Source: Candidatus Anaerobutyricum stercoripullorum (GTDB lineage: Bacteria > Bacillota > Clostridia > Lachnospirales > Lachnospiraceae). Taken from it: a DNA stretch of 35,858 nucleotides. Every line of letters starts with the position of its first letter. Positions within the stretch are counted from its first letter, which is position 1. Below, one piece after another: positions 23,961 through 31,591 of the stretch. Position numbers and translations under genes: made by a program. The DNA lies in NCBI GenBank assembly GCA_019114885.1, contig DXEQ01000289.1, positions 1 through 35,858 on the forward strand, written 5' to 3'. Under the pieces are notes generated by a model, which searched no databases, was not told where the DNA came from, and saw nothing but the letters and a program-made list of their open reading frames with translations.

Positions 23961-23996
23961 AAAAAAAGGCAGAAACCCTTTAACGATTTCTGCCTT
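23961..23996 (-). terminator. Terminator of the ATP synthase operon
   Basis: A perfect 10-bp stem, AAGGCAGAAA/TTTCTGCCTT (23987-23996 with 23966-23975), is followed on the minus strand by a run of T. It lies about 25 bases past the atpC stop. Confidence 0.9.
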
Positions 23997-24019
23997 GCCG
24001 CTGTTTTTTGTTTGCCTGA

Positions 24020-24430
24020 TCACTGCAGTTCGCCCGCCATGTCCAGCCGGACCAGCGCCCGTTTCAGGGCTTCCTCTGCCAGAAGATGCTCCTGTTCGGA
24101 AGCCTCCGCCGCCAGCGTCTGCTGCGCGCGGTCGCGGGCCAGACGGGCCCGGGCGGTATCGATATCCTGCGGCCATTCCACCGCCTCCGCCAGAATGGTC
24201 ACCTTCTCCTTTGTGATCTCCACAAAGCCGGAATGGAGGGCCGCCGTCTTCTGCCCGCCCGGCTCCGTGATGGTCAGGCGGCCCGGCGCGATGATCTGCG
24301 TCGTCGGGATGTGCTCCGCGTAGACTCCCACCTCGCCGTCCACCGTATTGTACTCCACCATGGTCACGTCATTGGTATAAAAAATCCGGTCCGGTGAGAG
24401 AATCTCCAGTCTGAATCTCTTTTCTGCCAT
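24020..24430 (-). CDS. atpC: ATP synthase epsilon subunit
   Basis: A 136-residue central-stalk subunit. The N-terminal beta sandwich is recognisable from RLEILSPDRIFYTNDVTMVEYNTVDGEVGVYAEHIPTT, and the C-terminal helical hairpin from RARLARDRAQQTL. It couples rotation to the F1 head and can inhibit hydrolysis. The ATG at 24430 lies four bases from the atpD stop, with AGGTGATGGA ahead of it; the frame from 24478 inside atpD is rejected. It is the last gene of the operon. Confidence 0.95.
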   Translation of the reverse strand: MAEKRFRLEILSPDRIFYTNDVTMVEYNTVDGEVGVYAEHIPTTQIIAPGRLTITEPGGQKTAALHSGFVEITKEKVTILAEAVEWPQDIDTARARLARDRAQQTLAAEASEQEHLLAEEALKRALVRLDMAGELQ

Positions 24431-24434
24431 TCCA

Positions 24435-25829
24435 TCACCTGCCTGCCTTTGCCAGGACGTCCTCCATGCTTCCCGCATTCAGGAACATGCCCTCCGGAAT
24501 ATCGTCATACTTTCCTTCCAGAAGTTCCTTAAAGCCCTGTATGGTATCGGAAAGCGGCACGTAGCGTCCCTTCGTTCCCGTAAACTGCTCCGCCACAAAG
24601 AACGGCTGAGACAGGAATCTCTGAATCTTCCGGGCTCTGGATACCAGCAGCTTGTCATCCTCGGACAATTCGTCCATGCCGAGGATGGCGATGATATCCT
24701 GCAGCTCCTTATATCTTTGCAGAATCTCCTGCACGCCCCGGGCCACCTGATAATGCTCCTCGCCCACGATTCGCGGGTCCAGAATCCGGGACGTGGATTC
24801 CAGAGGGTCCACCGCCGGATAGATACCCTGCTCCACGATGGCACGGGAAAGCACCGTCGTGGCGTCCAGATGGGCAAATGTGGTGGCCGGCGCCGGGTCC
24901 GTCAAATCGTCCGCCGGCACATAAACCGCCTGCACCGATGTGATGGAACCGTTTCTCGTGGAAGTGATGCGTTCCTGGAGGGCGCCCATCTCCGTCTGCA
25001 GCGTCGGCTGGTATCCCACCGCACTCGGCACCCGGCCCAGAAGGGCGGACACCTCGGATCCCGCCTGCGTGAAACGGAAAATGTTATCGATGAACAACAG
25101 AACGTCCTTGCCGCCGTGATCACGGAAATCCTCGGCGATGGTCAGACCGCTCAGTCCCACCCGCATGCGGGCTCCCGGCGGTTCGTTCATCTGGCCGAAA
25201 ACCATGGCCGTCTTGTCGATGACGCCGGATTCGCTCATCTCCCGGTAGAGATCGTTGCCTTCTCTGGTCCGCTCGCCCACGCCGGTAAATACCGAGTAGC
25301 CGCCGTGCTCTGTGGCGATATTGCGGATCAGCTCCTGAATGAGGACGGTCTTGCCCACACCGGCGCCGCCAAATAAGCCAATCTTGCCGCCCTTCTGATA
25401 CGGACAGAGCAGATCCACGACCTTAATACCCGTCTCCAGCACCTCGGTCTTTGTGGACTGCTCCGCAAAGCCCGGGGCCTTCTTGTGGATCGGGCTGCGC
25501 CGTACATTTTCCGGCATCGGCTTATTGTCAATGGGCTCGCCGAGAACATTGAAGATTCTTCCCAGAGTCGCCTCGCCCACCGGCACCGTGATCGGGCCGC
25601 CCAGAGCCTCCGCTTCCATACCGCGGACCAGTCCGTCCGTAGGCCCCATGGCGATGCAGCGCACCACATCGTCCCCGAGATGCTGCGCCACCTCCACGGT
25701 CAGACTGCCGCCATCTTTTCTTCTGATGCGGATGGCGTCATTCATCTGCGGCAGAACGCCCCTGCTGAATCTGATGTCCAGGACAGCGCCGATAACCTGG
25801 GTAATTGTACCTGTATTTTGTGCTGTCAT
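24435..25829 (-). CDS. atpD: ATP synthase beta subunit
   Basis: A 464-residue catalytic subunit. The P-loop GGAGVGKT is at residues 154-161, the catalytic Glu at 186 in the GERTREGND motif, Walker B in DVLLFIDNIFRFTQAGSEVSALLGR, and the lever motif DELSEDD replaces the usual DELSEED. VGYQPTLQTEMG and the adenine-binding AEQFTG segment are intact. Length is normal. GAAGGAG lies ahead of the ATG, 18 bases after the atpG stop. Confidence 0.98.
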   Translation of the reverse strand: MTAQNTGTITQVIGAVLDIRFSRGVLPQMNDAIRIRRKDGGSLTVEVAQHLGDDVVRCIAMGPTDGLVRGMEAEALGGPITVPVGEATLGRIFNVLGEPIDNKPMPENVRRSPIHKKAPGFAEQSTKTEVLETGIKVVDLLCPYQKGGKIGLFGGAGVGKTVLIQELIRNIATEHGGYSVFTGVGERTREGNDLYREMSESGVIDKTAMVFGQMNEPPGARMRVGLSGLTIAEDFRDHGGKDVLLFIDNIFRFTQAGSEVSALLGRVPSAVGYQPTLQTEMGALQERITSTRNGSITSVQAVYVPADDLTDPAPATTFAHLDATTVLSRAIVEQGIYPAVDPLESTSRILDPRIVGEEHYQVARGVQEILQRYKELQDIIAILGMDELSEDDKLLVSRARKIQRFLSQPFFVAEQFTGTKGRYVPLSDTIQGFKELLEGKYDDIPEGMFLNAGSMEDVLAKAGR

Positions 25830-25847
25830 CTCTTCTTACTCCTTCTC

Positions 25848-26714
25848 CTATCCATTCAGGGCTTCCGCTCCTGAAATAATCTCCGTCAGTTCCTGCGTGA
25901 TCGCACCCTGTCTTGCCCGGTTGTAGGCAAGGGACAGCGCGGCGATCATATCGTCCGCATTGCCCGAAGCCGCGTCCATAGCCTGCATTCTGGCACCGTT
26001 CTCGCTGGCCGCCGCCTCGATGAACGCGCCGAAAATGATGCTGTTTACGTACTTCGGGACAAGCAGGTCAAGGGCTTCCTCCGGATTCGGCTCATAGTTC
26101 ATGAGGGTCCTGCTCCCGCTCTCCTGCCGTTTCTCTTTTTCTTTCTCCCAGTCCACCGGCAGCAGTCTGGTGAGCGTGGGTACATGCACCACGGTATTTT
26201 TAAATCTGGTGTAGGCCAGATAGATCTCGCCGACCTGACCGGCCGCGAAGGAGGCAAGCACCTTCTCCCCGATGGCCGCCGCGTCGGAAAATGCCGGTGC
26301 GTCCATGACGCCGGAATCGTCCGACACGATGTGCCAGCCCCTCCGGGACAGCGTCTCCACGCCCTTCCTTCCCACACCGTAGATATCCACGTCTTCTTTC
26401 TTCCATCCGCTCTCGGTGAGGAGCCGGATCACGTTGCTGTTGTAGCCTCCGGCCAGCCCCCGGTTGGACGTCACCACAATGACCGCCTTCCGGTCCGAAG
26501 CCCCCGCTGTGAGATATGGGTGGTCCAGCCTCTCCGAATCCGCCAGTATGGACTGGACGGTCTCGTACATTTTATCGAAATACGGACGGGCGTTATCCGC
26601 CCGTGTTCTCGCCCGCTGCAGTTTTACGGTGGATACCAGCTTCATGGCCTTTGTGATCTGCTGCGTACTCTGAATACTGTCTCTGCGTCTCTTAATATCT
26701 CTCATGGACGCCAT
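25848..26714 (-). CDS. atpG: ATP synthase gamma subunit
   Basis: A 288-residue central shaft subunit. The N-terminal helix DIKRRRDSIQSTQQITKAMKLVSTVKLQRA and the C-terminal helix MQAMDAASGNADDMIAALSLAYNRARQGAITQELTEIISGAEAL are the conserved coiled-coil partners. The central SNRGLAGGYNSNVI segment is also typical. AAGGTGGTG precedes the ATG. It lies between atpA and atpD in the standard order. Confidence 0.97.
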   Translation of the reverse strand: MASMRDIKRRRDSIQSTQQITKAMKLVSTVKLQRARTRADNARPYFDKMYETVQSILADSERLDHPYLTAGASDRKAVIVVTSNRGLAGGYNSNVIRLLTESGWKKEDVDIYGVGRKGVETLSRRGWHIVSDDSGVMDAPAFSDAAAIGEKVLASFAAGQVGEIYLAYTRFKNTVVHVPTLTRLLPVDWEKEKEKRQESGSRTLMNYEPNPEEALDLLVPKYVNSIIFGAFIEAAASENGARMQAMDAASGNADDMIAALSLAYNRARQGAITQELTEIISGAEALNG

Positions 26715-26742
26715 ATTGTATCACCACCTTACTTCTGCCGCC

Positions 26743-28248
26743 TCAAAACGTTTCCTTAAACTCCGCGATCGCCTTCTGCATCCTTGCTTCCGTCTCCGCG
26801 CTGATATCCTTTGTCTCCCGGATGGCCCGGCAGATCTCCGGATACTTCGTATCCACGAACTCCAGAAGACCTTCCTCGAATTCCGGCACCCGTTCCACCG
26901 GAATATCCAGCAGATATTTCTTCGTCACCGCATAGATGGCCACCACCTGCTTCTCCACAGGCAGGGTCCGGTACTGCGGCTGTTTTAAACTCTCTCTGAT
27001 ACGCTCACCCTGGGCCAGACGTTCCTTCGTGTCGTCGTCCAGCTCGGAACCGAACTGGGCGAAAGCCGCCAGCTCTCTGTACTGGGCAAGCTCGGTCCGG
27101 ATCGGACCGGCAATCTTCTTCATGGCCCTGATCTGCGCCGCTCCGCCCACGCGGGACACGGACAGGCCGGCGTTGATGGCCGGACGAAAGCCCGCGTTGA
27201 ACATCTCCGTCTCCAGATAGATCTGTCCGTCAGTGATGGATATCACGTTGGTCGGAATATAGGCGGACACGTCTCCCGCCTGCGTCTCAATGATCGGGAT
27301 GGCCGTGAGGGAACCGCCTCCCAGCTCGTCGGAAAGGCGGGACGCCCGCTCCAGCAGCCTGGAATGCAGGTAGAATACGTCTCCCGGGTAAGCCTCCCGT
27401 CCCGGCGGTCTCCGAAGGAGCAGTGAGAGGGTACGATAGGCCGCCGCGTGCTTGCTCAGATCGTCGTAGATCACCAGCACGTCCTCGCCTCTCTCCATCC
27501 ACTCTTCTCCCATGGCGCAGCCCGCATAAGGAGCGATGTACTGCAGCGGCGCCAGCTCGCTGGCGGTGGAGGCAACCACCGTGGTATAATCCATGGCTCC
27601 GTACTCTTCCAATGTCTTGACGATGCCCGCCACCGTGGAAGCCTTCTGTCCGATGGCCACGTAGATGCAGTGCATATTCTGGCCCTTCTGATTGATGATC
27701 GTGTCCACCGCGATGGCCGTCTTTCCTGTCTGACGGTCTCCGATGACCAGCTCTCTCTGTCCCCTTCCGATCGGGACCATGGAGTCGATGGCCTTGATGC
27801 CGGTCTGCACCGGCGTGTCCACCGGCTGCCGGTCAATGACACCGTGAGCCACACGCTCCACCGGCCGCCGGGCTGTCGTCTCCACCGGGCCCTTGCCGTC
27901 AATCGGCTGTCCCAGGGCGTTGACCACCCGCCCGGTGAGAGCGTCTCCCACCGGCACCTCAATGACGCGGCCCGTGGTCTTTACCGTGTCGCCCTCGCTT
28001 ACATTTCTGCTGTCTCCCAGAAGCACGGCGCCCACGTTATCTTCTTCCAGATTCATCACCATGCCGTACACTTCACCGGGAAATTCCAGAAGCTCGCCCT
28101 GCATGGCCTTCTCCAGGCCATAGATACGAGCCACTCCGTCGGCCACCTGAATGACGGTTCCCACGTCCGACGTCTCCAGCTTCGTTACATAACTTTTTAT
28201 CTGATCCCGGATGACGGAGCTGATCTCCTCCGGTCTGATCTTTACCAA
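26743..28248 (-). CDS. atpA: ATP synthase alpha subunit
   Basis: A 501-residue non-catalytic nucleotide-binding subunit. The P-loop GDRQTGKT is at about residues 170-177. Other landmarks are MVPIGRGQRELVIGD, the arginine-finger region VISITDGQIYLETEMFNAGFRPAINAGLSVSRVGG and the C-terminal helical domain. The start is uncertain. A GTG at 28260 has its purine-rich site touching it. A TTG at 28248 has AAGGTG about ten bases ahead and gives the usual family N-terminus (VKIRPEEISSVI), so I chose TTG. There is a 106-base gap after atpH. Confidence 0.95.
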   Translation of the reverse strand: MVKIRPEEISSVIRDQIKSYVTKLETSDVGTVIQVADGVARIYGLEKAMQGELLEFPGEVYGMVMNLEEDNVGAVLLGDSRNVSEGDTVKTTGRVIEVPVGDALTGRVVNALGQPIDGKGPVETTARRPVERVAHGVIDRQPVDTPVQTGIKAIDSMVPIGRGQRELVIGDRQTGKTAIAVDTIINQKGQNMHCIYVAIGQKASTVAGIVKTLEEYGAMDYTTVVASTASELAPLQYIAPYAGCAMGEEWMERGEDVLVIYDDLSKHAAAYRTLSLLLRRPPGREAYPGDVFYLHSRLLERASRLSDELGGGSLTAIPIIETQAGDVSAYIPTNVISITDGQIYLETEMFNAGFRPAINAGLSVSRVGGAAQIRAMKKIAGPIRTELAQYRELAAFAQFGSELDDDTKERLAQGERIRESLKQPQYRTLPVEKQVVAIYAVTKKYLLDIPVERVPEFEEGLLEFVDTKYPEICRAIRETKDISAETEARMQKAIAEFKETF

Positions 28249-28354
28249 AGCTCCCCGCACCTTCTTTCTGTCTCAAATTTGTAACTGTCTGATCTCTTCA
28301 CAGTTATGTTCTGATGTTCTCCTTTTTGCAGCGATATCTATTCTGTCATGCCAT

Positions 28355-28900
28355 CTACAGCCGTATCCTCGACAGCTGCCGGCAGAGGGTGTCAAGCTGC
28401 GTCTTCAGGCTGCTGTCCACCACCCGGTCGTCCAGACGGATGATGAGTCCACCGATGATCTCCGGCTTCACCACATAGTCTGTCTCAAAAGACCGGTAGT
28501 CTGTCACTTCCAGAAGACGGCTTTCCACCGCGGCCTTCTGCTCTTTTGTCAGCTCCACCGCCGATGTGACGCTGGCCCGGCCGATCTTTTTATATTTCCT
28601 CACCCTGTCAAGGAAATGTACAAAAATCTCCGGCAGATCGTTATGCCTGTCCTTGGTGATAACGACATGAAAGAATCCCAGCACCTCATCCGACACTCTG
28701 CCCCGGAAGGCGTTCTCCACCAGAGCGGTCTTCTCCTCTTTCACGATCTCCGGGTGATTGAGCAGCTTCATAAGTTCCTCGTTGTCGCGAAAGACCTGAG
28801 CCGCAAGGGTGATCTCCTCCGCGAACCGGTCCACCCTTTCTTCTTCCAGCGCCAGAGAAAAAAGGGCGTCGCCATATATCGTGCCTATTCGTTTCGCCAT
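28355..28900 (-). CDS. atpH: ATP synthase delta subunit
   Basis: A 181-residue peripheral stalk subunit that ties the b dimer to the top of F1. The opening YGDALFSLALEEERVDRFAEEI and the C-terminal motif IIGGLIIRLDDRVVDSSLKTQLDTLCRQL are characteristic (compare GGxxIxxxxxxxDxSxxxxL). AGGTG precedes the ATG. It overlaps the end of atpF by 16 bases, implying translational coupling. Confidence 0.95.
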   Translation of the reverse strand: MAKRIGTIYGDALFSLALEEERVDRFAEEITLAAQVFRDNEELMKLLNHPEIVKEEKTALVENAFRGRVSDEVLGFFHVVITKDRHNDLPEIFVHFLDRVRKYKKIGRASVTSAVELTKEQKAAVESRLLEVTDYRSFETDYVVKPEIIGGLIIRLDDRVVDSSLKTQLDTLCRQLSRIRL

Positions 28901-29418
28901 GTGTCATCACCTATCTCTTTAAGCGTCTGCTCGATGAGCGCGTCCTGCTGTTCTCTGTCCAGAGAGGAAGCGACCAGTTTCTCTGAGAGCAGCGACGCCA
29001 CGGAGATGATCTCCTGTTTCACCTCGTCGTTCACCCGTCTTTGCTCCAGTTCTGCTTCCTGACGGGCGCCGGCAATGATCCTGCCCGCCTCCTCCTTGGC
29101 GTTCATGATGATCTCGTTCTCCCGCTGCAGAGCCTTCTTTCTGGAATCTCCGAGAATCTGCTCCGCAACCTTGTCAATCTCTTTTAGCTTACCGTCATAT
29201 TCTTCCCGCATGCGGACAGCCGCCTCCCGGTTCTCGAGAGCTTCTCTCTGCTCGCGCATCACCCGTTCCTTCCGGTCATTTAAGATCTTCCTCACCGGGT
29301 CCAGCAGCAGATAGCTGGCAGCCATGAACAGAAGAAAAATGGCAATGCCCTGAAATGCCAGATTCAGAAGAAGCTGCGCATCCAGACCGAATATACGGTC
29401 ATCCAGTGATAATAGCAC
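28885..29418 (-). CDS. atpF: ATP synthase b subunit
   Basis: A 177-residue stator subunit. A single membrane helix (LNLAFQGIAIFLLFMAASYLLLDPV, about residues 18-42) is followed by a long charged helix for the peripheral stalk (KILNDRKERVMREQREALENREAAV onward). It starts with GTG at 29418; AAGGAGG six bases ahead supports this. It follows atpE by 16 bases and overlaps atpH. Only one b-type gene is present, so the stalk is a homodimer. Confidence 0.95.
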   Translation of the reverse strand: MLLSLDDRIFGLDAQLLLNLAFQGIAIFLLFMAASYLLLDPVRKILNDRKERVMREQREALENREAAVRMREEYDGKLKEIDKVAEQILGDSRKKALQRENEIIMNAKEEAGRIIAGARQEAELEQRRVNDEVKQEIISVASLLSEKLVASSLDREQQDALIEQTLKEIGDDTWRNE

Positions 29419-29434
29419 CGCACGCCTCCTTTTC

Positions 29435-29704
29435 TTACAGTCTGCCGATCAGCGGGTTCGCATATAACAAGATCAGACCGATGACGAGGCCGTAAAGACC
29501 TGTCGTCTCGGCAACCGCCTGTCCCAGAAGCATGGTGGACATGATATCTCCCTTCGCGCCCGGGTTGCGTCCCACGGCGGAGGCGCCGTAACCGGCGGCG
29601 ATTCCCTGTCCGATACCAGGTCCGATACCGGCGATCAGAGCAAGACCGGCTCCGATGGCGGAACAAGCTAACACTAAACCTTCGTTTGTAATCTGTGACA
29701 TCAT
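29435..29704 (-). CDS. atpE: ATP synthase c subunit, sodium-type ligand set
   Basis: An 89-residue two-helix proteolipid forming the rotor ring. Helix 1 carries GIGPGIGQG with Gln33, and helix 2 carries GQAVAETTG with Val64, Glu66 and Thr67; the cytoplasmic loop is GRNPGAKGD. Gln in helix 1 together with Glu followed by Ser/Thr in helix 2 is the ligand pattern of sodium-translocating rings such as those of Propionigenium and Ilyobacter (Gln32, Val63, Glu65, Ser66). I therefore infer sodium coupling. AAGGAGG eight bases before the first of two adjacent ATG codons fixes the start. Confidence 0.97.
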   Translation of the reverse strand: MMSQITNEGLVLACSAIGAGLALIAGIGPGIGQGIAAGYGASAVGRNPGAKGDIMSTMLLGQAVAETTGLYGLVIGLILLYANPLIGRL

Positions 29705-29728
29705 AGTAAAATCCTCCTTAATAAACTC

Positions 29729-30466
29729 TTAGTCCGCATACTTGTCCGTGATGAACGTCATGGTCAGCATCCCGAACACATACGTCTGGATCGCTCCGGA
29801 AAACAGGTCAAAGTACACATGCAGAAATGACGGGATGCCCAGCTTGACAAACCACGGCAGCAATGTGTACCAGAGGCTGATCATGATCGTGCCAGCCAGT
29901 ACATTTCCAAACAGACGCAGGGACATGGACACCGGCGTGGCAAACTCACTGATCACATTGACCGGGAAAAAGATCGGGAACGGCTCAAACAGATCTTTGA
30001 CAAAACGGATGCCGTTGCTCTTAATCCACGCGTATTCGATCATCACAAAGGTGATGAGCGCCAGCGCAAAGGTCGTCCCGAAGTCCGCCGTCGGCGCCCG
30101 CAGTCCGAAGACGCCCGATATGTTGGACAGAAAGATAAACGCCATCAATGTGATCACATAGTTTCTGTATTTCGGCGCATGATGGCCCATACTGGACTCC
30201 ACCATGCCATCCATGGTCTCCACCAGCATCTCCACCGCGTTCTGCACGGCGTTGGGCTCGTCGTAATCCTTCATGATCTCATGCCGCGCAAAAAGGATGA
30301 GGCCAAAAAGGACGAGACAGACAATGGTGGTGGAAATCATCGTGGTGTTAATGGAGACCGGCTGCCCGAACAACTCAAATTCATAAAAGCTGTGGATAAA
30401 AAAATCCACGTCAGCGCCGCTGTCAAGCAGCATCGCCGCCGGAAGCCCGGTCATTGTTCCTCCCAT
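29729..30466 (-). CDS. atpB: ATP synthase a subunit
   Basis: A 245-residue membrane subunit that forms the ion half-channels against the c ring. The essential Arg is at about residue 184 in SMSLRLFGNVLAGT. The remaining membrane segments are recognisable, including YRNYVITLMAFIFLSNISGVFG, and the C-terminal IQTYVFGMLTMTFI. The start is ambiguous: GTG 30469, ATG 30466 and ATG 30454 are all in frame. ATG 30466 has GGAAGG ahead of it and sits four bases after the atpI stop; ATG 30454 has GGGAGG only four bases away. Confidence 0.94.
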   Translation of the reverse strand: MGGTMTGLPAAMLLDSGADVDFFIHSFYEFELFGQPVSINTTMISTTIVCLVLFGLILFARHEIMKDYDEPNAVQNAVEMLVETMDGMVESSMGHHAPKYRNYVITLMAFIFLSNISGVFGLRAPTADFGTTFALALITFVMIEYAWIKSNGIRFVKDLFEPFPIFFPVNVISEFATPVSMSLRLFGNVLAGTIMISLWYTLLPWFVKLGIPSFLHVYFDLFSGAIQTYVFGMLTMTFITDKYAD

Positions 30467-30470
30467 CACT

Positions 30471-30887
30471 TCACCTTCCTTCCCCTTTCAGTCGTTTTGT
30501 AATATAAGTGTTCGTGTACACGTGCAGAAGCGCCGCAAGCTTTAATCCGATAATGCCCAGTATCACACCCGGAAAGCTGATCCTGTCAAACTTCAGGCCG
30601 GCCGCCACCGCCGCCAGCATGATCAGCCACCGCAGGATGCTCCGGACTGTCATACCCCACTGGCCCCGCGCTCTGGTCATATGGAGACATTTCTCCAGCC
30701 CCTTCGCCATGCTGACGCTCATCCCCACGGCGACCACGGTTCCCAGCGCGATACCGATGGTATAGCTGAGCCGGTCCGAGACGATGAACAGTCCCACGAT
30801 CCAGGCGAGCAGACTCCAGATCAGGCTGCCAAATATCAGATCCAGCAGCGTCTCATTGGTTTCCCTTATCCATTTTATCCCTTTCAT
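30471..30887 (-). CDS. atpI: AtpI-like membrane protein of the ATP synthase operon
   Basis: A 138-residue protein with four predicted membrane segments (FGSLIWSLLAWIVGLFIV, YTIGIALGTVVAVGMSVSMA, ILRWLIMLAAVAAGL, FPGVILGIIGLKLAALLHVY). Position and topology match AtpI/Atp-synthase-I proteins, which assist c-ring assembly and possibly ion supply. The ATG at 30887 follows AAAAGGA; an in-frame ATG at 30911 has no ribosome binding site. Either way its start lies inside the end of atpZ. Sequence similarity to classical AtpI is weak by eye, so the name rests mostly on position. Confidence 0.75.
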   Translation of the reverse strand: MKGIKWIRETNETLLDLIFGSLIWSLLAWIVGLFIVSDRLSYTIGIALGTVVAVGMSVSMAKGLEKCLHMTRARGQWGMTVRSILRWLIMLAAVAAGLKFDRISFPGVILGIIGLKLAALLHVYTNTYITKRLKGEGR

Positions 30888-31119
30888 GATGATCTGATTC
30901 CTTTTCTCCATAAAAAACTTGTATCAATCTGTAACAGGAACGCATTCCGGCCAGAATGCCGATGACCAGCATCAGTGGAAAAATCAGCTCCTGCTGAAAC
31001 GTCCGGGCAAGAAAATCACCCAGAAATACGCAGAGAAAAATACATGTGAGCATGCAGATTCCCAGCTGACTGATCAGCGCCAGCATGCGGAGCGGACTCC
31101 GTTCCCTCTTTCGTCTCAT
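30853..31119 (-). CDS. atpZ: AtpZ-like small membrane protein
   Basis: An 88-residue protein with two membrane helices (LALISQLGICMLTCIFLCVFLGDFLA and LIFPLMLVIGILAGMRSCYRLI) flanked by basic ends. This is the layout of AtpZ/AtpQ proteins encoded ahead of atpI, which form an accessory membrane complex and have been linked to metal ion transport for the synthase. The start codon overlaps the stop of the PTP-like gene (ATGA) and its end overlaps the start of atpI, so all three are translationally linked. The longer upstream frame reading to 31185 lies within the PTP gene and is rejected. Confidence 0.78.
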   Translation of the reverse strand: MRRKRERSPLRMLALISQLGICMLTCIFLCVFLGDFLARTFQQELIFPLMLVIGILAGMRSCYRLIQVFYGEKESDHHERDKMDKGNQ

Positions 31120-31580
31120 AAAAGCAGCTCCCCGATGATCCGGTCTGCCGCTGCCTCCATCAGCGACTCGATGGAGCGAAAGCATTTCTCAAAGGCCTCC
31201 GGCGTATCTTCCGTCACCTCCGGCACTTCCTCCTCCATATCAATAAATGTTCCCACCGACATGCAGGCGATCTGGGCTTCATAGTTCGTCCGCACCTGCT
31301 CTGCCTGCGTCTTTGTCATGGTCAGCGCCAGGTCCGCGGACTCCAGATCTTCCTCCGTCAGCTGGGAAGAACGAAACTCCGAGATCTCATAGCCGTGGTG
31401 CCGCAAAACGGCCACCGCCATGGGCGAGACCGGCTCGGAGAACAGGACCACGAGACCTCTGGAGAGCAATTCCGTCTCGGAAACATTTTTCTTCTTCAAC
31501 AGTCCCCGCAGGATGACCTCCGCCATGAAGCTGCGGCAGAGATTATTTTCTCCCACGATCAGAATCTTGCGATATCCCAT
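31116..31580 (-). CDS. Low-molecular-weight protein tyrosine phosphatase-like protein lacking the nucleophile
   Basis: A 154-residue protein with the LMW-PTP/arsenate reductase fold, judged from ILIVGENNLCRSFMAEVILRGL at the N-terminus, LLSRGL, the LRHHGYEISEFRSSQLTEEDLESADLALTMTKTQ block and a C-terminal helix. Active members have V-C-x-G-N-x-C-R-S. Here the same loop is V-G-E-N-N-L-C-R-S: residue 10 is Gly where the nucleophilic Cys should be, while the second Cys (15), Arg16 and Ser17 remain. The usual C-terminal Asp-Pro acid is replaced by an EDTP segment. It is probably catalytically dead. GGGGGTG precedes the ATG, 11 bases after sua5, the place of an active PTP (ywlE) in Bacillus. Confidence 0.85.
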   Translation of the reverse strand: MGYRKILIVGENNLCRSFMAEVILRGLLKKKNVSETELLSRGLVVLFSEPVSPMAVAVLRHHGYEISEFRSSQLTEEDLESADLALTMTKTQAEQVRTNYEAQIACMSVGTFIDMEEEVPEVTEDTPEAFEKCFRSIESLMEAAADRIIGELLL

Positions 31581-31591
31581 ACCGACACCCC

